From: Tetracladium setigerum
Lineage: Eukaryota; Ascomycota; Leotiomycetes; Helotiales
Direction of reading: 5' to 3'
NCBI GenBank assembly: GCA_031472005.1
Contig: PZJY01000007.1
Coordinates: 868,001-932,000, forward strand
DNA length: 64,000 nucleotides
Shown: piece after piece, positions 44,284 through 56,400 of the stretch
How the letters are laid out: every line of letters starts with the position of its first letter
How positions within the stretch are numbered: position 1 is the first letter of the stretch
The notes under the pieces: model-generated
The model's database searches: none
What the model was told of the DNA's origin: nothing
Seen by the model: only the letters and a program-made list of their open reading frames with translations
Made by a program: the position numbers and the translations under genes

Positions 44284-45291
44284 AGAGGTGCAAGTATCAT
44301 GGGTTGCATGGTTCAGGGCTGCAGGGACTTTATGCATATTCAGAATGGTCTATATTTGTACAGTACAATACCTCCGAGCCTTTCTCTGGAACCAGCTTTT
44401 GATAAGTGGTTCTCATTTCGATGATCCGAGGAACCGTATTGGCAAGCTCCAGATAAACTTATCAATCTGAGCTCTGATTATGGTCGGTATCAACCGTTCA
44501 GGGAAGACTATGGCGCCATAGCATAGGTACTTTAGGATTCTTACCTCGCTTGTCAATTAGATCATCGAATTTAGAAAAGCCGCGTCGCCATTAATTTAAT
44601 GAAAAGCCATTGTATTTTTGAGCCAGAACTTCTCCTGTGGCTTCTATCTTGCTTTATCATGTTTCCTACTTCCTGGCGTGTTGGGCATCACCAAGTGAAT
44701 AGCACCATTGCAACCGCAAACGAGACAACGCCAGAACAAACTCCCTTTAAACCCCAGTTTGTAATTATACACAAATATGCAACTTACATCTTCATTTCAC
44801 ATCAAATGTCTCGGCCACTATACTCCCGAGTTCGGAGTGATTATACTTTGAATCCATTCGTTCCAGACCAATACCTCCACTTTCTTACGCAGTAGGTACT
44901 CATTTCACTCTAGCTAGTCACCTCTACCTAACATTCATACAGAACCCACCTCATCGTTCAAGCACACAATGAGGGCCTACAAACAAACCCCAAATGGCCC
45001 ACACGTGACCTACATTTCCCTCCTCGTCCGAAAGCATGACCCCCACTCTCCAATTGCGGGGGGTACAGTAACGGTCTTCTCCCGAGAGGCTGAAAGGTCA
45101 AACTCACTAGATCCTCCCATTCTTTGCTACAAAGTACAAAAGGGCAATCGTGCCTTCCTCTTCTTCCACTTATGTTCTTGTTAAGAAGAGCAACATCTTT
45201 CCATCCCTCGAAAATCAAGTTTCAAACCTTTCATAGTTCAATAATCTCCAGGAACCTGACATCAACGAATACTCCACGGAAACAACACAAG
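44284..45291. promoter_or_regulatory. Intergenic region between LEO1 and aldolase genes
   Basis: About 1 kb. A 71-codon ORF from ATG 44969 has no recognisable motif and is probably chance. The rest is 3' UTR and promoter. Confidence 0.4.
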
Positions 45292-46779
45292 ATGTCGACA
45301 ACGACAGAACCAAAGATTTCGATGAAATCGTTGAATAAATTAAAGTCGGTGTTGGATGCTGGGGAGCGTCCTGCTATGGGAGCGTGGTCCGTTTGATATT
45401 TCAATTCTTGCTTTCCCTGCTTCCTTTTCTTTCGCAAGTGATCTCTCTGTCCCTGCGTCTCTCCAGGGATTCTGATGATCATCACGACTCATGATGGCAT
45501 TTTTGCAGGAGTGGGTGCATGGGCTGACTTCTCGTTGTATAGGCAAATGATTCCTGGTGTCAATGTTTCGAGAATTTTGGCGAGGACCGGGGTGGACTGG
45601 ATTTTGGTTGATTGTGAGTCCTTTTTCCTTTCTCTTGAGGGTGGGAGGCAATGTGATTATAATGGGATGAGGTTCGGTTGAAGAGGACAAAACATGCTAA
45701 TGAGGAGTGTGTTTAGGTGAACATGGGAATATCGATGGTAAGTTCTTTAGATTTTCGTTGTAGTTATGAGATTTAAAAGCAGGGGTTTTGCTCTATTGTT
45801 CTACTCCTTGCGTTTCTTCTAAATTCTTCTACCCAGCTTCAACTAGCAAGGATCTGAATTTGCTGGGCACTTTTAAACTGTCTGTACTTAGTATTGAGCA
45901 GCTTCTCACACAGCATTTTATTCTCAGTTATTTATAATCCCGTTTGAAGTTCCTCGCACATACTATATTGGCCATGAAGCCAAGAGATACTTTGAACATC
46001 TGAAATTCACTCCTTTCTCTACACTACTTATCTTAATCAGATACTGACATTTTTTCAATAGACGCCGCCATGCACAACGCAGTTCCTTCAATAGCCTCAT
46101 GTGGAGTCTCTCCGATCGTGAGAATACCAGATAACCAAGGCTGGATGGTCAAACGAGCTCTGTGAGCAACCTTGCCAGGAGAACTCAACGAACCAGACAA
46201 TACTAACATTTTAACAGTGACTCCGGCGCCCATGGAGTCCTTGTTCCCCTTATTTACTCAGTCGCCGACGCTGAAAAGCTCGTTCTAAGCGCCAAATTCC
46301 CACCCCACGGCCAACGTGGATTCGGCTCACCCTTCCCCCAAGAACGCTTCGACCCGTCCCTAACATCTGGAGACTACCTCCTCCAAGCCAACTCTTCTCT
46401 TCTCACCATCGTGCAAATCGAGACCAAGGAAGCCCTCCAAGACGTCGACGCCATTGCTGCCGTTCCAGGTATTGACGTTCTCTTCGTTGGACCATTCGAC
46501 CTGGGCAATAATATCGGGCATCCGATTGTTAATGGAGTTATGCATGAGGATTTGGAGAAGGGCATTAAGAACGTCTTGGACGCGGCGACGAAGGCAGGAA
46601 AGAAGGCGGGAATCTTCTGTACGAGTGGAACTCAGGCGAGGAAGTATGCTGAGATGGGCTTTGTGATGGTTAGTGCGGCGACAGATGTCATGATCTTGCA
46701 AGCGGGAGTTGGTGCAGCGGTTGATGAAGGATATGGGAGGGAGAAGGGGAAGGCCTTGACGGGCCCTTATGGAAAATAG
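45292..46779 (+). CDS. HpcH/HpaI-type class II aldolase
   Basis: This family splits 4-hydroxy-2-oxo acids to pyruvate and an aldehyde using a divalent metal. Five exons: 45292-45386, 45543-45613, 45717-45737, 46062-46161 and 46218-46779 (282 aa). Exon 3 is only 21 nt. The barrel carries MGAWQMIPG, the base-containing VDCEHGNID (His supplied across intron 2), VRIPD, the substrate Arg in GQRGFGSP, and the metal ligands Glu (IVQIETKEA) and Asp (FVGPFDLG). Intron 1 starts GTCCGT after GCGTG; this restores the Trp-Gln junction seen in the family. Intron 3 (45738-46061) is long (324 bp) and AT-rich. Natural substrate unknown. Confidence 0.92.
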
Positions 46780-47829
46780 GTAAAGATATGTTCGGCCCTG
46801 TTATTTGAGATCAAACGGCTGGCTGCTCATACTCCAGCTAGAGTCAGCGTGTTATAAGAAAGTAAGAAAGTAAGAAATAAAGAGCATTCTCCAAAAAGCT
46901 TCTTTGAAAGAGCTGGACCTAGGATCGTATTATTTCCGTACTTGAGTACTTGGAAACTTGTAGCCTTCACGGCTGGTGATGGAGGCTTGCAGTGAAGGAA
47001 TAATGCAAGCCGTCCAAACAAGCTCGCTAAAAGTTCCGAGCATCTCAACAATCACCAGGAACACAGATGCAACCTTAACAGAAAGCGCCACATGATCGCA
47101 TCAGTTGACACTTGACAGCAGTGCAGCAAAGTTAGGTCTGCTTTTACGCAACAATAACATGTTGGATGTTAGACAATAATATATCCTCACAGACCATGAA
47201 GTGATCAAAAAAAAAAGCTGGGGTGGAGATGTTTCTGAGAACTCTGTTCAATCTGTTGACAGGTGCACGTGCCAGGTGGATTGGTTTCAGCTTGGAGTGC
47301 TCGGATGATCGCTGGGAACGAGGGAACGAGGGCCAAATTAGAGTGTCGACAGGGGGGAGAGATCGGGCGCGTCATGAATGAGCTTGGCTTCAGCTCCCTC
47401 CCTGTTTTGGTTTTGGGCTAAGAGAGTGAAGAGAGAGCAGCAAATTAGAAGGAGGAGGAAGTTGCTGTGCCGGCTTGTGATCTCGGGAGCTTGGGACGAC
47501 GAAGTCTTGACGTTGTTTATCGTCGCTTTGTCTCACTCTTCTTTCCTTTGACTTTCTTTTGCTGCTTCTACCAATTCACTCCTTCGTTGGCCTTCTCCTT
47601 TCGTACACCCAGGACATACGCAAACCCCATTCTAAGGCGAACCGAATCGCGTTGTCATTGACCATCGTTATTTCAATTTACAGACTCGAGGCTCCAATTT
47701 TCAAAGAGTCGCAGCTTACTTGCGCCTCGCGAGCCTCGAGACACGACTCCATCATACCACTCGGAAGTCTTCACCTTCCCTCTTTCATAATACACAAGTA
47801 CAACAATCGCAACAGTACAACAGTACAAG
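46780..47829. promoter_or_regulatory. Promoter region of the PhoD-like gene
   Basis: This holds the aldolase 3' UTR, then about 700 bp of promoter. A GGGAACGAGGGAACGAGGG direct repeat lies near 47314-47333, and a CT-rich leader runs from about 47530. No ORF is supported. Confidence 0.45.
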
Positions 47830-50654
47830 ATGTCTGCCCCTCCTCGACTCGACGGAGTAGCTCTCGACGATGTCAAAAACCCCTATGCCAGCGAGAATAA
47901 ATGGAGGCACCAGGAATCCTCAAAGTTCGCTGAGGCTGCAAGTCCACGCGCAGCTGGTGCCAGGGAAAGAGGAAACGACCTTGCAGACTTCCTCAACAGG
48001 TCCAGGGTCGAGGCTCCTCCAGGGTCAGTCGGCTCTCACAAACCTATCGTGGTTGCCAGCAACGGGCACAATGGACCTGTAGGTGGCCAGACTGAGGGCG
48101 CACAAGGACAAGGTGAAGAGGTGAAGGCATGGCATGGCAGAGATACTACGATGGATGTCCGATGTGGGCCTTTGCTCAATTACAGGCGCATGGAGAATGA
48201 GACTTGGTTTGGCAGTGTTCTTGTCGTCACCCAGGGAGGTTCGGGTGCAGAAGAAAGCCCCGAAGTTCCAGAGTTGAGGTTGAAGGTGGTGGGAATTGCT
48301 AAGGATGGGGACAAGCAGCCAGAATCTACTGGGGAGCCAAATGGGATTCAAAAAGGAGAGAAACAGGACATTAACGGCGATGACGAGGGAAACTTCCAAA
48401 ACACCGACATCTATGATTCTGGCGCATATAAAACGAATGGGGTGGTTGAAAACACTGGTTCTGGAGAAACCAGAGTTACAGGCACCAAGCTATATTCCGA
48501 CTCGAGAAGTACGTTTTGGAGATTTGACTTGACCGTCAAGATGCAACATGAAGAGCTCAAGTGCGAGTACTCCATTCCCTGCTTGCACTTCTCGGGAATC
48601 AAGACGGACAAACAACACTTTTTCGTTCCAGCAATTCACGATTCGATGAGAATCATGTTCCATTCCTGCAATGGATTCAGTGTTGGAACGGATGAAGAAG
48701 CATACAGTGGCGCTTGTCTCTGGAACGACGTGTTGAGGGTGCATGCGCAAACTCCATTCCACGTCATGCTCGGCGGAGGCGATCAGATCTATAATGATGG
48801 AATCCGTGTCAGTGGTCCGTTGAAAGCATGGACGGACATTGGAAATCCGCATAAGAGAAGGGAATTCCACTTTCCAGAGAGCCTGAGGAAGGACTGTGAT
48901 GACTACTACATGAATAATTACATTAGGTGGTACTCGACAGAGCCGTTTGCTGGCGCGAATGGCCAGATTGCCCAGTTGAATCTTTGGGATGATCATGATG
49001 TAGGTACCCTTACGTTCAAATTGGTGTCACATACTTACGTTTTGCTAGATTATTGATGGCTTTGGCTCGTATGTTGACGAGTTCATGAGATGCCCAGTCT
49101 TCCGCGGTATCGGTGGAACAGCAAACAAGTACTACTTGCTATTTCAACACCATCTGGCCCCACCTCCATCTACTTATACGACAGGTAAGTAATACTGAAA
49201 CAGAGCTGGACGAGCACTAATATTGTTACAGATGCACCGCAAACTACAGGCCATGACAAAGTTGGCATAGATCCCAGACAGCTTGAAAACACATACGTCT
49301 TGAACGAGAAAACCATCGACTCCAGCTACATCATTGGCGCAAAGCCGGGAGTAAGTAAAAGCCAGGGATATCGGTTGAGCTGCGCTAACAGGTAGCTAGC
49401 CCTATGTGGTGGAACACTCGAGAAGTATTTATGCCAGACTTGGCGCTAGAATTGCTTTCTTTGGAATCGATGCGCGTACAGAAGTAAGACCTATGAAGAA
49501 TTCCTCATATTATGGTATTGATCATTTTTAGCGAACACGAAAGCAAGTCAACTATCCAGAGACATATCAGATCATCTTTGATCGTTTACGAAAGGAACTT
49601 GGCGCAGCCAAGGAGTCATCCTCGCCCATTCAGCACCTGGTGGTGCTATTGGGAATTCCAATTGCTTACCCTGTAAGTTCGACCAGAAAAACGAACGTGT
49701 AAAGGCTAATTCGATGAAAGCGATTGACCTGGTTGGAAAACATCTTCACAAGTCCTCTCATCGCTCCTATCAAGTTTTTGAACAAGCGATTTGGATTCGG
49801 TAAGCAAGCTAGTGTAAAATATGTGTTCCACATGCTAAAAAATCTTAGGTGGGGGTTTCTTCAACCATTTCGATGGAAATATTGATTTGCTCGACGATCT
49901 CGATGATCACTACACAGCTAGGACTCACAAGAAAGAGCGACAATTTCTCATGCACCAACTACAAGCTCTCGCAGCCGAGTTCTCCGTCCGTGTTTCGATC
50001 CTTGGAGGAGATGTTCACTTAGCTGCCGTTGGACGTTTCTACTCCAATCCAAAGCTCAATGTTCCCATTGGCGAAGATCACCGATACATGGCAAACATTA
50101 TCTCTTCGGCCATTGTCAACAAGCCTCCTCCAGCACCTGTCGCCAATTTGCTCGCCCGAAGAAATAAGATCCATCATCTTGATGCTGACACTGATGAGAC
50201 TTTAATGAAATTCTTTAATGCAGATCCCGGGGATTCGAGCAAGACCTCTAGTTCCAACAAAGTCACGATGCCAGCCAGGAACTGGGCGATGATCACTGAG
50301 AATTTCTCTCATGAGCCCCACCCTTACGAGAACGGCAGGCAATCATCTGATACGCAAACCAACGGTACGGAACAACGCTTTACATCGAATCCACAGGCAC
50401 AGGACGGGCACGAATGGCTCCACACTGGCGAGCAGGGTGCCGGTACAGAGCACAAAGCTGCTGATAGCAAGAGACACGGTAATGGAATTGACGGCAGTCT
50501 TGATGTCGCTATCAGAGTTGAGAGAGACCAACACGACAAGTCGGGACAGACCACTTCCTACGGCATGACCATTCCTCGACTTGTGTATGGTGATGCTGCG
50601 GACCATCACTTGAAAAGGCGGAGAGACCACTTCAAGTTGCACCACCGTCAATAG
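47830..50654 (+). CDS. PhoD-like metallophosphatase, intracellular fungal form
   Basis: Seven exons: 47830-48999, 49049-49184, 49232-49350, 49400-49483, 49532-49672, 49721-49799 and 49849-50654 (844 aa). Metal-binding motifs of the PhoD/metallophosphoesterase type are visible: HSCNGF (about 279), LGGGDQIYND (about 315), LWDDHDIIDGFGS (across intron 1, about 387) and GGDVHLAAVG near the start of exon 7. No signal peptide or membrane segment is seen, so a cytosolic role is likely. The N-terminal third and the last 150 residues are polar and disordered, the latter rich in His, Gln and Gly. The family is large and conserved in fungi, but its substrate is not established. All six introns are short and phase-consistent. 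Confidence 0.9.
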
Positions 50655-51645
50655 CGTGGGGTGAATGGGGGTCTTTGAATTCTGTATGATTATTAGGCGG
50701 TTTGTTGGATTATAGTGAATGGTGGCGGTAATAATGAGTCTTTGCGAGGGTGTGGGGGAGACGCATCTATTCCACGTTTGAAATTGCGTTGAAGCTCAGC
50801 GAGGGTAGTTCAGTCCAGAAATGGTATGCTCGTTGGAAAGTACTGTCATTAATTAAGCGCAAGTGAGTGTGCAAGGACGGTCACATCAGCGGAAAGGATA
50901 GATATCTATCCTCTTTCTTTTGATACTGGTCATGTCGCATGAGAATAAGCAATTCGTCGTATGTCTAAGCAATGCCGTAACCGTTATTTCACAAAAGACA
51001 CAAGATTTCTGGGTTGTGCCATAGGTAATTTCGACTATTGTATATGGGGTGACGGCATTTGGCTTCGTTCACATTGCTTCTTTTCAAACGGGCGAAGCAG
51101 TCATTCATTATTCATACTTCGATATATGCCTTATATGCGGATATCACTTTTCAAGCCCCAAAATTCATACTAAAAGCCAGTTATGCTCAACTTCCACCAT
51201 CTTTGAATCACTTTCCGTGACCCCCGGGTCAGTCGGTCGTGATGATGACTTTGATATGTTTTCGGCGATAGCATTCACAGTCACGTTCCGACGGCTCCAC
51301 CACAGCCAATCGGAGCAAGGGACCGCCAAGGCAATTAATGGGTCCATCAAAGTTTAAGTCTCTCTGACATTCGACCTTGCTATCTTCCATTTCGCAACTT
51401 GCCATTCTCACTTTATACGATCTTTTAACGCATCATCTTTGGCAACAACATCTCTTCATGTCACGACGGTTTTGCGAACGGAGAAGTCACAAGTCGCCAC
51501 CATGGACAGGTTAGGCCTAGGCCACATGAGGTTAGTCGCAGATCCGACAGGTTCATGCAATGCAAACCGCACCTCAACTTCGTGATAAAGCAGCGTGAAT
51601 ACCCCGGGGCTTTGAAGGGCTAATGTTCCGTGCTCCAGTTCCAGA
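50655..51645. other. Intergenic region before the GST-fusion gene
   Basis: About 1 kb of 3' UTR and promoter. No supported ORF or RNA gene. Confidence 0.4.
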
Positions 51646-53803
51646 ATGGAGCCCGAGTCGCTTCACCAGCAGCTGGATCCCTCTTCATACAGGACTCTAC
51701 AACCTCAAAGCTCGCAAATACACAACGGTCAGTCGCATCTAGGACATCACACCCTCGCCTCTCAAGCCGGCCTCGACCACCTTTCCGCCCTCGACGACAA
51801 CAACGCCGTATTCCACCAGAATCTACAGCTTCAAGGACCGAACGACCATAACTACCCTCCTCCGATTCCCTTCGATCGCAATCATGGCCACCGCTCGATG
51901 CAAATACAGGGCCATGGCAGTCCTCATACCCCTCAACAGCATGGCCAGTTTGGCATGTTGACCTCGAATCCGATCCCGCACAACTCCATCACTCGACTAC
52001 AACAAGATGAAGATATATTTGGTCCCCCGATTGGCACGGACCAGAAGAGTAATGGGCATTTGAGTACAAAGATTGTGACGGATCCGCCGAATCTGGAGGA
52101 ATGGCGGCAGAAGCTTTTCGATGTGAATGAGACCATCACGTTGAGTGAGGAGCAGTATGTTCCCCTCCACAAAATGCACTTGCAAGTATATTCTAATAAA
52201 GCATTCAGGTTTGAGACGTACTTTCCCCATGTTGACAATGTCTATTCTCATCGATCAACGCAAAGATACAAGAAGAAGCCGTTCGTGTCTCATTATTGGG
52301 ATTGCCGCCTGAAGGGGCGACCTCCAGGAACACCAAAATCTGATGACCCAAATAAGAAAAAGCGAAAGCGAATGGCTCGAGAGCGAGACCTATGTGATGT
52401 CAAGATCAAGATTACAGAATACTTTCCAGGTGCCATGCTACAGCCGGACTTTCAACCAGATGGCGGTCATATTCAACTACCCGACCCAAGCCAAGCAAAC
52501 AACTTTTTTGCGCCCGGACAACCAGGTGGACAACCACTACATCAGCAAGGTGTGTATGGAGTTATGCCTTTGGTTAACAACTCCTTGGGCCCAGATCATC
52601 CTGGTGCAACTGGTCGACGATTTTACACAATCCAGCGGGTCAATGGAAATGGTGGCAATGGCAAAGGAGACGGTGTTCCTGGCCCTCACAAGCACAACCT
52701 TGCGGAGAGTGACAATATCAAAAAGAACAGTGTGCAACGATATATCATAAAGATGGATAAGGATGAGAAAAAATCACAGGTAAGCTTCCTTGACATGATA
52801 TTAACTGAAATTTCTCTCTTTGAACTCTCAAATTGCTAACTTGTCTGTGTAAGCGCTCGAGTATGGCTGAGAGTAACCGAAATCAGAAGACGTATCACAA
52901 GAAAGCCAGTGGGCCTGCTCTTGCTACTGTTAAAAAGCACACGAAAGAGCACGAGTTGAAGCTGTATGGAAGCTGTTTTTGGTCAGTACGTGCGTCCGAT
53001 TGAAGCCACGCAAGCTAACTCCAGTCTAGTCCATTCGTACAGCGTGTGTGGATTGCCCTGGAGGCCAAAGGCATTCATTACCAATACATTGAAATCGACC
53101 CTTACAAAAAACCTCAGTCCTTGTTAGATGTCAGTCCTAGAGGTTTAGTCCCTAGCATTCGTCATGGAGATTGGGGTTGTGGAGAAAGCACTGTCTTGAT
53201 GGAATATGTAGGTTCTTCCCCGTTGATTGAATTTGAATCTAGACTAATATTTTCAAAGATTGAAGATTTAAAAATCGGCCGACCATTGCTCCCTGAAGAC
53301 AATCCACAACTCAGAGCAACCTGCAGATTCTGGGCTGATCACGTGAGTGCCACGACTTTTAAGACTCTTTGGCATATGTACTAAACCTTCTACAGGTCAG
53401 CAGAAAGATCGTGCCCGCCTTCTACCGACTCCTCCAAGTACAAGACTTCAACGAGCAAAGCAAACACATCAAGAAACTCCAGGACGAGATTGAAAAGATC
53501 GTCGAGGTCTGCGACAGGGACGGTCCCTTTTTCCTCGGCTCACAGATCTCTTACGTAGATATATCTTTCGCGCCCTGGATGATTCGGCTCACAAAAATCA
53601 TGAAAATCTACCGAGGTTGGCAAGACCCAGCCCCAGGCAGTAGATGGGGTCAGTGGCTTGAAGCCGTTGAGAAAAATGAATATGTCAAGAGCACTACCAG
53701 TCTAGATGAGCTTTACATCGATAGCTACGAGCGATATGCGCAGAATAGGCCAAATATTTCTGAGCTTGCTGATGCAATGAACGGTGGTTATGGCTTACCT
53801 TGA
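51646..53803 (+). CDS. Fusion: basic Cys/His fungal domain plus omega-like glutathione transferase
   Basis: Five exons: 51646-52779, 52854-52981, 53030-53207, 53259-53342 and 53396-53803 (643 aa). Residues 1-140 are Gln/His/Pro-rich. Residues about 145-260 are a conserved-looking basic domain (NLEEWRQKLFDVNETI, YFPHVDNVYSHRSTQRY, HYWDCRLKGRPPGTP, KKKRKRMARERDLCDVKI) with an NLS-like run. This could be a WRKY/GCM-like DNA-binding fold, but that is only a guess. From about 409 is a complete GST: LKLYGSCFCPFVQRVW with the omega-type Cys-Pro-Phe site (Cys421), GLVPSIRHGDWGCGESTVLMEY, then a helical C-domain with FFLGSQISYVDISFAPWM. Introns join the halves in one frame; the Cys421 codon is split by intron 2. 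No stop separates them. Confidence 0.82.
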
Positions 53804-55400
53804 CTTATACGGTGGGGATTTGTATGATAGAAGTACTGATTTGTCATTGTCTTATGAGGGAATAGGGAGGAAGGGACTCGGGGAGGGTATGATAATGGCT
53901 CTTTTTTTATGATTGGGGAGTTATGTAGGAGTATTCGTCTAGTGGGCCTTTGCACGATTAGCAGGCTCTGATGGCCAACAAGGGGTTTTTGATTTGGGCG
54001 TTCAGAGCCATGCCAGTACAGGACATACGAGCAGCTGGATGAATTGGATGGATGGATGGATACCAAGATAGTTAATAATATTTATAATACCCCTGTGGAA
54101 TAGAGAGAGGTAATGTGAGTTATTGGGTTCCTTGGAAGGTGTCCACACCGGTAAGTCGATGCACCTTCTCCGTTTGACTATTTGTGTTTCACTGTGCAGG
54201 AGAAAGGTTTGAATGCGAATTGGATCCTATTCTCTTGTCCTCGTGAATACATGAGATGACGTGCACAAGTGGCAAGCGATGAGATGAGTTTCTTTGTGAG
54301 GGGCATGTGTAATTGATTAGTGTTGGGTTACTTTCCTTGTGTTCTGTCTCTCGGTCGTTGTCGTGCGAATTGCTTTGCTTTCTTGCTGACAGGACGTTAT
54401 TCTCTTGAAGCGATTGATACTCAGAAACTTGTTTAAAAATGTGGTTTACGTTGGAATAAAAGCCCCGTTCCTAATTCATCGCCCTCTCCCTGTATCAAAA
54501 GAGAGAAAAGGCATGCTAGGTCAAATGTGCGCATTAATCTGCTCAGTGGAGATCTAGTGACTACTGTCAAAGGATCTGACAAACGGTTGTCACAAGCGAC
54601 AGCGTTTATTAATAGACCATGCGGTGGTCTCTTTGTCAAAGTCGTCTCATTACTTGTTGCGAACAAACGGTTGTTTTTGGATTTGACACAAGGCAATTGT
54701 TGTTTCCTCGACGTTGTTTTGGCGCTCGGATAGAATACTCAGGTGTACATTAAAAACGATGAGAATGTATACATACTCTCTGAAATTGACTGCCTCTGCT
54801 CCTTTTTCAATTTAGAAGTCTTGAATATACTTTATTCAGCTTGTTTTGTTGTAGAGGTCATTTGATATAGAGGAATGTCACTCAAATCTATCTTTCTGTC
54901 ACCTCTTCTATGCCGGAATTCACTTCATCCAGCTAACGACTAGATCTGTTTCACTGTAGCTCTCACTGTCGTTCTCAACAGATCAGCTTTCTTTGAAGTC
55001 AGCCTTGTTTGAAGCCGATCAATGCATAGCATGACTGATGCTACAATGCTTTCTCAGGTTGTCCCGCAACAATTGAATAGTAGCTATTGTTTGCCAGCGC
55101 AAGGTGAAGATACACATTGGTTGTCTCTAGTGAGCTCAATTCACAGGTTGCCACGGCCAACATATCTATTTATTCAAATGTTGAGATGTCCTTCAACTTG
55201 TTTCCTCTTTCCAGCAAACCTCAACCTTCCAACATCCCGACACGTCTACTCCCACTTCCACCGTCGACATACAACATTTCTACAGCTCTTTACTCTCCTC
55301 TCCTCTACAAATTCCTCTCACACCCCGCTCTCATATTTCTTGTCCTCACTACTCTTTACCAAAAACAGCATCTACAACAAACCACGAAAGGGTCTCCAAG
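53804..55400. other. 1.6-kb intergenic region
   Basis: This holds the 3' UTR with a GGAT tandem (about 54045-54060), then AT-rich sequence and the CT-rich leader of the next gene. Open stretches here do not look like protein. Confidence 0.4.
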
Positions 55401-56400
55401 ATGGCCATCACAGAGAAGAATCGCAAGTTTGACGAGGACGGCAATGCAATCCGGGTCACAGTGACCGGTGAAGTGGCAAGCGAGTTCTCCCCCTTTATTT
55501 ATAACATCCTGCTAATCATGAGATTTAGGTGCCGTTCAGACAACCGAAACCTGTGAGAATGTACAAGGGCATTAGTGACGCTGAGCTCATAGATGAGGCA
55601 ACAAACAGTAACTACTCTAATGACCCACCTTCTTCGAGGACATAGTCTGTTCTCAAACTCTCAGGCTTACCTATGTTTTAAAAAAGAACTTGCTAACTTC
55701 TATATCTTGATGTAGGAAATGTCCCATACCAGAGCGGTAGGCCTGAGAATAGGGAACAATATGTTCCCTGTTCTCTGATGCGGATAAACCCACTACCAAG
55801 CTCTCCAGTTGTACCTCCCACAGCTTCTTTTCAACAACCAGCTGTGGTATCCTCTTTCAATCAACAACCCGTGGCTTCCTTTGTGGCTCCGGCTCCTTCA
55901 AGTCTCCCACGTCCCGTAATGTGGAGTACAGATTCGGAGACGAGATTTGCAGATGCAAAGGCACAGGGAATCTTCTGCAAACGCTGCTACCGTGCACTTC
56001 CGCGAAATCCGGACCAAACCTGTTCGATTGCGCTGAAGAGCTGTAGGGAATGCAGAGATGTAGGCCACCGAGTCTGCACATGGGTAGGTCATTTCCTTGT
56101 CATTCCCCCCTTCCTGTTGTCGTACTATTCATTTGTGTATGGAAATTTGCCAACCTCGCTTATTTCGCTCTCTAGCCCGACCAAGGATACTTCCCATTGA
56201 TTCAGAACGCAATGAATCTCAGAGACACTTACCTTGCCTGGCTAGGAAACAACCTTCATTTCGACCACGCGGACATGATCCCGCCGCTCATGAATTCGTC
56301 TGGTGTCTTGAGAGTAAGTGCTCAGTGGCCCGGCAACACGCCTGCGGAATTCATCAACTTGTACAATGCTGTGCGCCAGTTGAGAGAGTGGGATCCTTGA
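55401..56400 (+). CDS. Uncharacterised fungal protein with Cys cluster
   Basis: Four exons: 55401 to about 55460 or 55472, 55529-55607, 55716-56083 and 56176-56400 (243 or 247 aa). The first donor is uncertain (GTGACC or GTGGCA). The N-terminus reads MAITEKNRKFDEDGNAIRV; exon 2 has FRQPKPVRMYKGISDAEL. A Pro/Gln/Val-rich middle precedes a cysteine cluster (FCKRCYRALPRNPDQTC, then SCRECRDVGHRVCTW): two CxxC pairs plus further Cys and a His, suggesting a zinc-binding fold. The C-terminus is helical (QNAMNLRDTYLAWLGNNL, INLYNAVRQLREWDP). I do not recognise the family. The last three exons agree in phase and composition, so the gene is likely real. Confidence 0.65.

Noticed and set aside
44969..45184. 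71-codon ORF upstream of the aldolase
   Set aside because: No motif and no splice partner; lies in the presumed promoter.
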